From the NCBI RefSeq assembly GCF_014898815.1, contig NW_026515523.1, positions 248,001-312,000 on the forward strand: 64,000 bases of DNA. Reading direction: 5' to 3'. Numbering within the stretch: the first letter of the stretch is position 1; each line of letters begins with the position of its first letter. The stretch comes from Panonychus citri (lineage: Eukaryota; Arthropoda; Arachnida; Trombidiformes; Tetranychidae). Below, piece after piece: positions 32,845 to 42,903 of this stretch. The notes beneath the pieces are model-generated. The model was not told where the DNA came from, made no database searches, and was given only the letters and a program-made list of their open reading frames with translations. A program made the position numbers and the translations under genes.

Positions 32845-35800
32845 TTAATCAATTATCTTATAATGACCATAAGCAAAGGATCTCACACTATCCAACAGAT
32901 ATCTTTTGTCTTCAAATGGTGAGATTGACAATTTGTTTTGTTTGATCATGTGGATTTTGTGGTTTTCAGATCCTATTCTGGCTGCTTCATTCCTTAAAAT
33001 CCTATGATCATTGAGAGAGAGAAGATAGTCATCGAAACCAATGTGTTTCTTCAACACGACTCTTGGAACACCCTTGGCTCTCTTCTTAATACCATCAGCA
33101 GTACTCAAGGCATATAACTTGGGTCGTAATCCAACAAACTCAAAAATTTCTTTTCCACCCATCTCATCCTTGAGGTAACCAATCTTCTTACAGTTTACCA
33201 TCGAATACAGTTCATGATCCCTTGGATAATTGGAAAAGTCCATGATGTTAGAAAAGTGTTTGAGATCATTGATTAAACTTGGTGTCTTGATGTTGTAGAT
33301 CAAACTGTCAGTATCCGTATACACCAACTCGATCCTATTACCATAATAAGGTTTGAATGTATCATAATGAAGTTGATACATCTTCAACTTGGCCAGTTCA
33401 AGAACAGAAAAACCAACAACAATTGGTTTTTTCATCTTCACCTTCAATGTTTTCATGACGAAAATGATCTTATTTTCATCCAAGATGGCAAAGTTCTTGC
33501 ACAAGTTTCTCCTTATTGTTCTCTCTGCTTCAACGTCTCTCAAGGCAATCTGGACTGATGTATGTTTACGTACATCCTCAATTGTTTTCCCGTAAATTGA
33601 GTTTACCATTAACTTCCAAAAGTCCTTCTCGAAATCAGAAGTTGAAGCTTGTCTTCGAGGTAAAAAGTCCATAATCTCTTAACCAAGGAGATTGTCTGAA
33701 TGAGATGGCTCTATGTACCTTCTTCACATCAAGACCTTGTTTTACATAAAACTTCAATGTCTTGTAATGGATAACATACTTTTCCTTAGTGAAAAAAGTA
33801 GTTACCAACTTGGTAGACTTGATGGTCTTGACTCCTTTATCCTTGAGGGTTTTCACCAACTCTCGTTGATAAGGAGAATAGAGATCACTTTCGACAGTCA
33901 TCTTATGAGGAGCCAGAGGGAAATCATTATGTCTATCGTGGAGATGTGATGGATAGTCCATATCAACCTCAAGAATGTACCCAATATCAGCCTCGTCATC
34001 ATTATCCAATACATCATCAAGAAAATCGGGATGAATGTCACACCATTTGAAACCATCATGAGGTAATTTTTGCGACATGGCATATCCGTAAAGGTTATTA
34101 ACGTCCAAGTACAATAGATGATTTGTTTCTTTTGTGTCATCATAATTAGGAACATTTGGATTATTAGCCTTTGTATGACGGTGAGTTACCATTGTTAATC
34201 CACCTCTGATTCCTTTCTCGATCATTAGCAACATATCAACGTCAGTGAAAAGTTCCAGTTCAACTTTCGTCTTTTTCATAGAAGCTGCCCATGTTAAACC
34301 AGGAGAAGAGAAATGATGAAGTGGATCAATGTTAAAAGCAACCATACTTGTTTCTCTGAAGCTTTCAAATACAGCAGCTAGTAGAAGGACATCTACCTTG
34401 AGATAAATATCATGAAGATCCTTGAGATTTTTACACTTAAAATATGACCAAACAGCTTGTACATGATCATATGACTCTTGATCGATTTCAGATTCACTTA
34501 GACTGGAATAGAACTTGTCTTTACTAGGTAAATCTTCATTAAACTTATCAAAGTCAGTCAAGTACTCATAAGGAATACATCCCTTCTTGTGTAGTAGAGT
34601 TGTATCACAAGGAAAGAGCTGCTTCAAATATTTATCTTTTTGTGATGGTGTTAGATTGGAAGCCAAATTATCCAAGCTACTGGGTAGAAATGAAAACTGT
34701 CAAGAAACTTGAGATCATCAATCCAGAAGGCAATGTACTTTTCAGCTGTATGAGGGATGATTGTGATCTTATCTTTGGTCATTGTATGATCAAGTTCACT
34801 TATGATAATATGACCATCAAAGTTTTTAAATTGTGGAAAACGACTGGAAACTGTTTAGGTAGTTGATATTCCAAGTTACATTTATTATGAGCGGCCCCCC
34901 GAAATTTACCAGTGAGATGATCATGGTCACGAACAGATGAAGTACCTAATGGATGTTCACATATATGACACACTGTTGACGATTGGAAGGTTCTTTCATC
35001 AGCATCACTCATACAGAGAGGTTTTAAATTTTGGCTCAGATAATCATTCATCAATGTTTTAGCCTCGATAAGACTCTTGATGAACTTTTTTCCTGCATCA
35101 TTGCCAAGGTAAAAGTCTTGATGAATGATACGACCTTCCCAATCGACTACAACATAACCATAACTACATGGCTTCAAGTCTCTTGAATCACTATTCGTTG
35201 TCTTGGGTACAGATAAGGTTTCAAAATCGGCGTAAATCACGAAGGGGTGTTTGATTTCCTTCCGATAATCACTTAAGTGTATTGTTTTGATGGATGGTAA
35301 ATGATTGTTTGAGGGATGTTGATCATACAATCAGCTTGATGATCTATTAACTTTGATTCGGATCTGAATTTCTGGAGACAGTGATGACAAATGTGACGCT
35401 GGTTGGCTCCTTTTTTACTGACCAAACGGTTGAAGTTTGATATTGTATAATAGTGTTCATTCAGTAAAAACAAGTTAACGTGTTTCTCTTCTTGAAGTTT
35501 TACTATTTTAAGGGGAACAATTGTTGTTGACTCAAAGTCACATGTATACACATTGACACTTATCCGATTTTTCCGTTCAAACCTGTTGATGTTTGTAACG
35601 GGTACAATACCTCGTACATCAGAGAAGTCATATTTAGAAGTAAATGAAGAGTATTGATTTATACGGTAAGGGTTTTGTTTTCCATGATGATGAAGACCTA
35701 TGAGAACACTGTACATGAAACAGTCAGTATTAGTTTCTGGAGAGATGAGAGCTTTCTTGAGTGAAATCTCTTTAGGGAGTTTATGAGATGAACACCCACC

Positions 35801-36885
35801 ACAGTCAGGACGGAAGTTAGCAACTTTAAGATCAACACAATCGATACTCGATAACGTCCAATTAGATCCTCTCTGAGTGAATTGATCAATCTTCTCTTGT
35901 ACCCTTTGAAATGACACGAGAACTAAGTCACTCACATCATCTGACACCAATACACTCTGTAACGATGTGTTGAAATAGGCTTTACTAATTTTATCGACTT
36001 CAGAGGATTGATAAAAGTACAACAAGTTAGTGAAAATTTAGCTGCTCCATACTTTTCAGTTAGTAGTTGGATGAGTGATGATGTTGAAAAAAAACACTGT
36101 CAATCAGAGATTGAATATCAACAATGTTGTCTGGTTGTAACCGATAAGTCACATACTCATTAGCAAATGCTCTCTTGGTGAGTATGTAACCATCATACTG
36201 ATCAGGAACATCGACAATCTTTCGAATGGTTTTTGATTTGTTACCACACCATTTCTGATGATTATCCAGATATCCACGAGCCGTATATGTTTTACCACAG
36301 TCATCACAAGCAAATTTAATACCTTTCGCTTTGATAACTGGGTTTTTTCGAGGTTTACTTGGACCTGGTAATGACACTACATCATTACCATCATTATTGT
36401 TACCATCCTGATTACCATCCTGATTACCATCCTGATTACCGTTACTATCCTGATTACCATTACCATTAACATTCCCATCCTGATTACCATTACCATTAAC
36501 ATTCCATCCTGATTACCATCCTTTCCGTTTCCATTACCATTACCATCCTCCATTTCCAATATCAATATCGTCCATGTTGTCCAGACGTTCGATTATAGTA
36601 GTTGGCTCTGGTTCTAGTCTTGGTGGAGCAAATTGTATCACAGATACTCGATTGGATGGAACTTCAACCTCACGAATAACTGATTCAACCACCTCACAGG
36701 AGTTATCACAACTAGAAGACGTTCTTTGTCTCTTATGTGGGTTAACTTCAGGAGATGATGTGAAAACATCCAACATTGAGCAGGGAAGTGAAAGACATTG
36801 GCAGAAATGTGACAAGTATGAACCAAGATCGTCGTCTGGGGTAAGACAACATGGGCAAACGAATACCTGTAAAAGAAAAAGATGA
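32845..36885 (-). pseudogene. Protein-primed family B DNA polymerase of the Polinton, multiple frameshifts
   Basis: It is read on the minus strand in at least five pieces (36060-36377, 35273-36025, 34800-35330, 33635-34675, 32845-33672) with shifts near 36040, 35320, 34820, 34690 and 33665. N-terminal pieces carry CxxC/H finger motifs (CDDCGKTY...H; HICHHC...H) and an N/G/D-rich linker. The exonuclease motif I is YADFETLS. Palm motif A is LDVNNLYGYAM and motif C is YTDTDSL. The region upstream of 36540 (CPCC and HFCQC motifs after a TTTTACAG acceptor) may be an earlier exon. Known role: protein-primed replication of the element. So many breaks mean this copy cannot make a full polymerase unless the indels are assembly errors. 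Confidence 0.9.
36377..36560. repeat. GATTACCATCCT minisatellite in the PolB N-terminal region
   Basis: Tandem 12-bp units with variants. On the minus strand they would encode an Asn/Gly/Asp-rich linker. Length variation here may be responsible for some of the frame changes. Confidence 0.85.
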
Positions 36886-37035
36886 ATATAAAGATGGTTA
36901 TTAGTTAAGGTAATACATAAGGGATTACCAAAGAAGCTTTTTTCTTTTTGATTAGTTGTGCTTTCTGCTTTTTGATTTAATTTTTTGTTGTTGTTTTTTT
37001 AATGTTTATTAGAGAAAAAGATTAACAATCGGCCT

Positions 37036-37044
37036 TTTTATATA
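37036..37044 (-). promoter_or_regulatory. TATATAAAA box upstream of PolB
   Basis: A TATA box on the minus strand; the same spot reads TATATAAG on the plus strand. It is followed on the minus strand by an A-rich leader and a possible intron ending in TTTTACAG before the first PolB piece. Confidence 0.55.
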
Positions 37045-37089
37045 AGGCAGCAGAATTGGCTTTGAGTTTATTGGCTCTCCATGAGATCC

Positions 37090-37729
37090 TCACTGCGGCC
37101 GTGTACATCCAATTATCTGGATTGTAGCAGCCTTGAGGTTATACCAGGAGGCCTTCTTCACCATTTTATTAGACCGATAACGGTCTTGATGGGCCTTCCT
37201 CATGATGGTGATCTTCCGCCAGATATCGTCCTTCGGGCGGGCAAGGATGTCTCGGAGCTTCCTTCTCCTCCTCTCTTTCGCCTTCTGATTCTTCGTCTTC
37301 TTCTTTGGTGGAACCATAGGAGAAGGGACTTCTTCAGGAGTTTTCCAGTGAAACCTCAGGAAGAGGATTTCTCAGTAAGAGCCTTCTTCTTCGGTTCCGA
37401 AGTAGAAGGACTTCTCAGGAAGAACCTCTTCTTTGATGGGAGGGACTTCCTTAGGAAGAACCTCCACCCTAGGGGTCACCTCGAAGAAGGGAGGGAGAAT
37501 CAGATCGACTACTCGATCGAGGGAACCAGCCGCAGACCTCGGATCCTTCAAAGAGAAGGGAGGAAAGGGAAGGTTCAGGAGCGAAGAGCCAGGTCTCTTC
37601 TTCCGAGGGTCCACCAGAGGACCAATACCATCCAAAGGGTCGAGAGGAATCGTAACCTACGAGAAGGGAGAGAAAAAAGAAAAAAGCTTCTTTGGTTAAG
37701 GGTCAAGGGAATGATTAAACACTTACCAT
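37090..37729 (-). CDS. GC-rich Pro/Lys-rich protein gene with a one-codon first exon; in-frame TGA
   Basis: On the minus strand a TATA box (37867-37875) precedes ATG 37727-37729, followed at once by the donor GTAAGTG. The acceptor CTCGTAG leads into exon 2 at 37656. It encodes VTIPLDPLDGIGPLVDPRKK and a Pro/Glu/Val-rich stretch, ending at a TGA at 37372-37374. The same frame then stays open for about 94 codons to 37090, with a strongly basic segment (PPKKKTKNQKAKERRRRK). The gene is either 96 aa or about 190 aa with a nonsense codon. GC content is far above the rest of the window. I do not recognise it. Basic C-terminus and position suggest a DNA- or RNA-binding element protein (inference). 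Confidence 0.5.
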
Positions 37730-37866
37730 CTTGACTTAACGTAAGGGCAGGAAGAAGTAGTAGAGGGAAGAAAAAAAACCTACTTTAAAGTTGACTACTT
37801 ATCACTGAGCCGTGAGGTCTCAACAGTGTAAGAGAACAGAATGAGGTTTACCATTGAAAGCTCTCG

Positions 37867-37875
37867 CTTTATATA
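37867..37875 (-). promoter_or_regulatory. TATATAAAG box of the GC-rich gene
   Basis: Minus strand, about 140 bp upstream of the ATG at 37729. Confidence 0.6.
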
Positions 37876-38491
37876 CCCCGAGAATCACTTTGAAAATAGA
37901 GTTCATTAAGTAGATTTCATTAAAATTAATTAGTATTCAATAGAAAAAATGAATTTTTTTCTGTTCATTTCATTCAGCTGAGTTTACTATCTCTTTTTTC
38001 ATGATTAAAATTTTTTCAGGGTGATTAGCTGAGTAATTATCGTAAAAGTTCATTAATTAATTATAATTATAAACTACCAGAGCCATCTATCTGAATAATC
38101 ATTTACTAAATTGATGAGTGATTCCATCTATTGATAAAAGTTGGAACTAGAGTTAATGTGTGGGAAATTCAAATTGATTATTTTTATTTTTGATTAATGT
38201 ATATCAATGTATATTAATGTATATTAATGTATATCAGTGTATATTAACGTATAACATTGTGATCAATGTATATCATGTGTATCAGTTAAGCATTTCATCA
38301 TTAATTAGGATTAAGTATCACTTTTGTTAATTATCTATCACGTCTCGATTAGTTTAACATAATAATGACCAACACTTATAACCCATTGTTTCATGTTCAA
38401 ATCCTCCTTGAGATTTATTTTTACATCAATTAACATGAAGTGATAATCTATCAATTCAATCAGCTGATGAAGTTCAAGTGTTAATCAAAGA

Positions 38492-38719
38492 AAATCATTA
38501 AAAAAATTAATGAAAATTTTTCCTAAAATCATAAAAAATTAATGAAAATTTTTCCTAAAATCATAAAAAATTAATGAAAATTTTTCCTAAAATCATAAAA
38601 AATTAATGAAAATTTTTCCTAAAATCATAAAAAATTAATGAAAATTTTTCCTAAAATCATAAAAATTAATGAAAATTTTTCCTAAAATCATAAAAAATTA
38701 ATGAAAATTTTTCCTAAAA
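38492..38719. repeat. 33-bp tandem repeat, about 7 units
   Basis: The unit begins TCCTAAAATCATAAAAAATT and ends AATGAAAATTTTT. One unit lacks two bases. It is extremely AT-rich and nearly uniform. Confidence 0.95.
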
Positions 38720-38875
38720 ATGTCTGATAGAAATATATACAAAATTTCACTTTGAGTATACTAAGTCTCCCATCTGTAACTTGTGTTACCATGCCTACTG
38801 AAGCTCTCAATTGTTCTCTCCTAATTGACATGCGCTACCTAAAAAAAAAAAAAAAGGTCCGACGTTTTGAAAACC

Positions 38876-39075
38876 CGTTAGACCTAGTGTAAAGCACTCT
38901 GCCAACCCCATTAGATCTAGTGTATAGCACCCTCAGAATGTCATTAGACCTAGTGTAAAGCACCCTAAAAAAATTTTTCCCGCCGTTTGCCATAGTTTCC
39001 CAAGCCTAGTTTCCCAAGCCTAGTAGTCAAAAAAATTTTTCCGCCGTTTACTATAGTTTCCCAAGCCTAGTTTCC
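38876..39075. repeat. Short interspersed repeats TTAGACCTAGTGTAAAGCAC and CCCAAGCCTAGTTTCCC
   Basis: Three copies of the first motif are followed by several copies of the second, separated by AAAAAATTTTTCC(C)GCCGTTT blocks. No ORF runs through. Confidence 0.85.
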
Positions 39076-39144
39076 CTAAATATAGTCTTTCCTTTGTTAC
39101 GCACAAGAAATTTTTTCATTTAATTAAATGTTCAATTTCCGTCA

Positions 39145-39248
39145 GTGAAAAATTTTATGATTTTTTCAGAGACAATTAATTAGGTGAGTCCGCCTTCGGC
39201 GGACCTCACGGATTAATGTAAATGAGAAAAAATCATAAAATTTTTCAC
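39145..39248. repeat. 104-bp two-level palindrome with GC-rich apical hairpin
   Basis: Outer arms of 23 bp (39145-39167 and 39226-39248) are perfect inverted repeats. Centred between them, 39184-39194 pairs with 39198-39209 through TCCGCC-TTC-GGCGGA with one bulge. It lies between the TBP-like right copy and the repeat arrays. It could be a foldback insertion, a terminator or a structural signal. Confidence 0.85.
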
Positions 39249-39387
39249 AACTCCAATTTCATGTATTAATTAAATAAAAAAAATTGAAATAAAACCGAGA
39301 GTTAGTTTCATACCATGTATACTTTTTACAGTTTAATTTTATTACTTAGTTTTACTTGACACAATTCACAGTCTTGCTACATCAAAT

Positions 39388-39895
39388 TTAAATACGTGTT
39401 AATGATGTTCGATTGACAAACATTGTTAAGGCATTATCGATCTCTTCTTGATCTTTGGCTCCTGTTATAATAACTGACCCAGTGGTGTAATAAATTAATG
39501 TTACCTTCTCTGTCTTGATGTATACAGCTGGGTAGATCTCTGGCTCGTACGTTGTATCTTGATAATTAGCTATCATGGCACGGGTGTCAAATGAATAGGG
39601 TAGATAACTGTGAGCTGTTATGTTAACAACTTTCATGAACACCACAGACCTCTCAGGGTAAATCTCTTGTAAACATGAACCAGCTGTGTTTATATTCTTG
39701 AATCCTGTAGCTGTCACTTTACCAGATGCAAACACTAAGAAGACACCTTCCTTTATTCTCACAACCTCTGCATTGAACCGTTTCTTTCTTTGAATTGTCC
39801 ACATTAATTTGTATTGGTCCGATGTTCCAAAGTGAAACCACATTAACAATGTCATATTTAAGCGAGGACGATTCCTGGTTCTTTGATGTTGCCAT
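39388..39895 (-). pseudogene. TBP homologue in the right TIR, 2-bp deletion near the N-terminus
   Basis: Second copy of the TBP-like gene at 24994, two bases shorter (508 against 510 nt). The deletion falls in the AAAGAGAAAG/AAAGAAAG tract near 39786, after codon 36, so the start codon is out of frame with the conserved core. The core itself is open and keeps all TBP hallmarks (FNAEVV, VFASGKVTATG, YEPEIYP, GSVIITGAK). Against the left copy I count about forty synonymous and fewer than ten replacement codons. The single break is therefore recent compared with the divergence. Confidence 0.87.
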
Positions 39896-39965
39896 AGTAG
39901 ATACTCTTTATTAACAGTATAACGAGTAAACACAGAATGATGAAATTTATCACGAGTAGATGCAT
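39858..39965 (-). CDS. 35-aa putative membrane microprotein, right TIR copy
   Basis: Same length and same hydrophobic core as the left copy at 24924-25031, ending at the equivalent TAA. It lies upstream of and overlaps the TBP-like ATG. Confidence 0.4.
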   Translation of the reverse strand: MHLLVINFIILCLLVILLIKSIYYGNIKEPGIVLA

Positions 39966-40111
39966 TTTAATTTTCATTTACTCTCCTCCTTTCTTATACT
40001 CCCTCTTGTTCTAGAGATGTCAACTTTATGTGTTAGAAATGTATATTAAATGATAACCTGTTCTAGAGATGTCAGTTCTGATGTATACGAAATGTTGGTT
40101 TTAATGTGAGT

Positions 40112-40370
40112 TAGAAATGTACCTGAGTTAGAAATGTACCTGAGTTAGAAATGTACCTGAGTTAGAAATGTACCTGAGTTAGAAATGTACCTGAGCTAGA
40201 AATGTACCTGAGTTAGAAATGTACCTGAGTTAGAAATGTACCTGAGTTAGAAATGTACCTGAGTTAGAAATGTCACTTGAGTTAGAAATGTCACTTGAGT
40301 TAGAAATGTACCTGAGTTAGAAATGTACCTGAGTTAGAAATGTACCTGAGTTAGAAATGTCACTTGAGCC
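40112..40370. repeat. Subterminal tandem repeats, right, ~17-bp unit
   Basis: GAGTTAGAAATGTACCT repeated about fourteen times with a few GTCACTT variants. It is clearly expanded compared with the left end. Confidence 0.92.
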
Positions 40371-40450
40371 AGAAATGTCAACTGAGCCAGAGATGTCAAC
40401 TCTGAGCCAGAAATGTCTTATGAGCCAGAAGCAATCTTTTCCTTACTACT

Positions 40451-40456
40451 AACGAT
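40451..40456. repeat. Target-site duplication, right (AACGAT)
   Basis: Directly follows CCTTACTACT and matches 24563-24568. Confidence 0.95.
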
Positions 40457-40472
40457 CAAAATAGTTACTTAC

Positions 40473-42903
40473 TGATTTCACAAAATAATGACTAGTAACA
40501 AATTTATCATATTTTTTGCCTTCGAATTTGTAGTAGTAATCAACTCTCTCCCAAACATGAGCTTCATACCCTGATCTCTTTTGGCATTTAATTGGAAAAG
40601 AGATGAAATTTGTATTTAGTAGGAAAATTTTTGCTTTAAGATATGAAACATACGATAAAAGTTTTACCAAGATACGAGTATCCATTTAGGTCTCGATAAT
40701 TAAGAAAACCATATTGGGTGAATGTTCCGTAAATACTTATTCCTGGACTATTTGGACCAATGCCGGAGATCAAACAACGACCCTCTTTTGTTAGGGAATA
40801 AATAGTTCCCAAGTTATAATCGTAAATAGATTCCGTCACAATCCCTTGTTCAATTGTTTTCAAACTTGTAGTAAGATCTCGGCCGTTAACGTACATCTGA
40901 TACATGAAATTCAAAGGAAAATCTCTAACTTTTATCACTTTTTTATTCTTTTTAGTTAAGAACCCAACTTTTTGTTGGTCATGAAATTTTGAACGAGCAT
41001 CTCAAAAATATCGTCTTATTTTATTTTCGATCATCCAGACGGATGATATCTGAGGCTAAAGTGTCAAATTCGATACCTTATATTAACCCCGCTATTGGTT
41101 ATATCACTATGAAACCCGTGATTTAGATAGATCTTGATTTGGGCTTTCATTTGTATAACATTATTAGTTAACTTGTTTCGATAAGCTATTCAATTAATCA
41201 CAATTTAATCTCTCTATGTACGAATTTAAATAATTTTTGTTCCAAATTCAATTTCTGTGGCTGTATGAAGAGAAAGTTCTGCACCTCGAAATACATGTTA
41301 ATTCCCATAGACAAAAATGAAACGATAAAAATCTTCGTTTTTTCACTCGCAGCGTATTTAAACGGCGCTGAAAGTACTAAGTGAACTGTTTCTGAGTCAT
41401 GGACTTATTTGAAAATGATTCAGCTGCCATAAATATCTCAGTAACTTTCCAAGCCTCTCCCGAAAATAAAATTGGACGATATTTTTGAGAAGCTCGTTCA
41501 AAACTCTATAACCAAAAAACTTCTTAACTAAAAAGAATAAAAAGTGAAAAAAGTTATAGAGGTCTTCCTTTTACATGACAAATATCCAAAACAAATTAAA
41601 ATTTTAAATCAGAAAAAAATGGTGTCTAACACTGTATTGATTGGAGAAATATTTTTACCTCACTCAAAGTTATTGACTTTTTGGGTCCATTAACAGTAGT
41701 TTTTGACACAAAATGATAGCTCGATCCCACCATTTCTGGTATTTGAAACCAGTCATGAGATTTTGATGTTATGAGGTTCAAGGGACAACCGATTCCTGGT
41801 GTAACCTAAAGGTGATAAATTCTCATAACAACCAATGAAAATGTTTTGTATTCTTCGTACCGTAACAACTTTATCAAGCTCTTCCTGTGTTTTAGTAATT
41901 GAATAAATATCTAAGTTAACAATTTCGCTGGAAGTAATTATTTGAAAAGGTCCATCAAATTGTAATCGATTGGCTTTTAATATTCCTGGAGAATCTAAAT
42001 GAGCTTTTTAGAGAATTGGTAATGAGCTAAAGGTAACAAGTAGTTATGCAAGAAACAAAACAAGATTTTCTTGTATAATTTACTTACTTTTGTAATAGTA
42101 AATAATATCAAGATTTCTATTGAATGTTGTGTTTGCAGAATGGACCGCGAATCCATTAATATTTGTATCTTCGTCTTGTCTCTATAAATTAACAATTCAA
42201 CACAAGTAAAACACCAATTAAAATTAAACCAAAGTAAAAAGGATTTTATCAACTTGGCAATTCCAATATTTACCCAGATAAAGTTCCTTCCATTGATCCT
42301 GAACACAATCGAAGGTCCCGTCATCAGTAGATGATTAAGAAGAGGCTTTGTCGAATCGATGTTGAATAATTTATGATCCCATTTGTTTTTCAAATTAAAT
42401 CCAAAACATTGTTGATCTGTTGACACATAAAAATCATAAGAATACGAAGCCAATTGAACACAGAACTCAAAGCCACTCACTCTGAATAACTAATCTATCG
42501 TTTTTAAATTCACTGGAATAAAAAATATCCATTGTATCATCTCCAGAAGATATAGTTATTTTACCACGAACAACTTCACTTGAATGAACGTACTCTCGAA
42601 TATCGAAAACTCCATCATTTGACTAAATTGAATACTTCATTAACTAACTATTAATATTTAAGGGTAATTAAAGATCCACTTACCGAGATTAACTTTGCGG
42701 TTATTATCCAATTACCTTTGTCAACTGTCCAGGGGAGATCATAAATAGACTCTAAGATGAACCAAAAATAGAGATATGCATATGAAAACTATTCCCAAGC
42801 TACAATAGATTCATCACCAAAACTTACCGGTTGATATTCGAAGTATACAAAAGTTTGAGAGAAATAAAAAAGTAAGCAAATTCATAACAAAAAGTGAAGT
42901 CAT
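40473..42903 (-). CDS. PAN/Apple-module membrane protein, copy D, 5' part (exons 1-9)
   Basis: The signal-peptide exon starts at ATG 42901-42903 and ends with the donor at the sequence ATATCAACCG. Exons equivalent to copy C exons 2-9 follow, ending at 40473 with donor GTAAGT. Intron 9 then runs 16,019 bp to 24454 and contains the Polinton. The intron between exons 8 and 7 (about 40900-41655) is enlarged by an inverted-repeat element. No stop was noticed in the exons I translated; for example the exon with ANTTFNRNLDIIYYYK is open, unlike in copy E. Copies D and E share upstream sequence and are a segmental duplication. Confidence 0.8.
40917..41570. mobile_element. Foldback/MITE-like element in an intron of copy D
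   Basis: The two ends are inverted repeats of about 105 bp (TTCTTTTTAGTTAAGAA and CTCAAAAATATCGTC on the left, their reverse complements on the right) around about 430 bp of non-coding sequence. Copies B, C and E lack it at this intron; in E the intron is only about 90 bp. Confidence 0.75.

Larger units (their letters stand above)
37730..39387. other. Non-coding region of the Polinton with several repeat blocks
   Basis: It holds a TATA box, a TGTATATCAATG-type simple repeat near 38190-38285, a 33-bp tandem array, TTAGACCTAGTGTAAAGCAC repeats and a palindromic hairpin. I see no coding sequence. Confidence 0.6.
24569..40450. mobile_element. Polinton/Maverick (adintovirus-like) DNA transposon, 15.9 kb
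   Basis: The boundaries are exact. Termini AGTAGTAAGG...CCTTACTACT are perfect inverted repeats flanked by the 6-bp duplication AACGAT. The gene set is that of the Polinton/adintovirus group: packaging ATPase, chromodomain integrase, penton-like and major capsid proteins, adenain-like protease and protein-primed PolB. Most genes are on the plus strand (24.9-32.7 kb); PolB and a GC-rich gene are on the minus strand. Unusual additions are a TBP homologue in both terminal repeats and a possible PC4-like protein. ATPase, protease and PolB carry stops or frameshifts, so this copy is unlikely to be autonomous. The insertion is in intron 9 of copy D. Confidence 0.97.
39388..40450. repeat. Right terminal inverted repeat
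   Basis: Reverse complement of 24569-25503 but longer (1063 bp) because it has more subterminal ~17-bp repeats (about 40112-40370). Confidence 0.93.

Noticed and set aside
34600..34866. Plus-strand 88-codon frame inside PolB
   Set aside because: Antisense to the polymerase region where the sense strand shows family motifs on both sides.
36377..36560. CRISPR-like array
   Set aside because: Contiguous short tandem units without spacers in a eukaryotic element; same for the other arrays in the window.
36377..36565. Met/Ile/Val-rich minus-strand frame
   Set aside because: It is a frame through the GATTACCATCCT minisatellite.
37081..37734. Plus-strand 217-codon open frame in the GC-rich region
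   Set aside because: The opposite strand has a TATA box, start, intron and composition-biased product; the plus frame is most likely its shadow.
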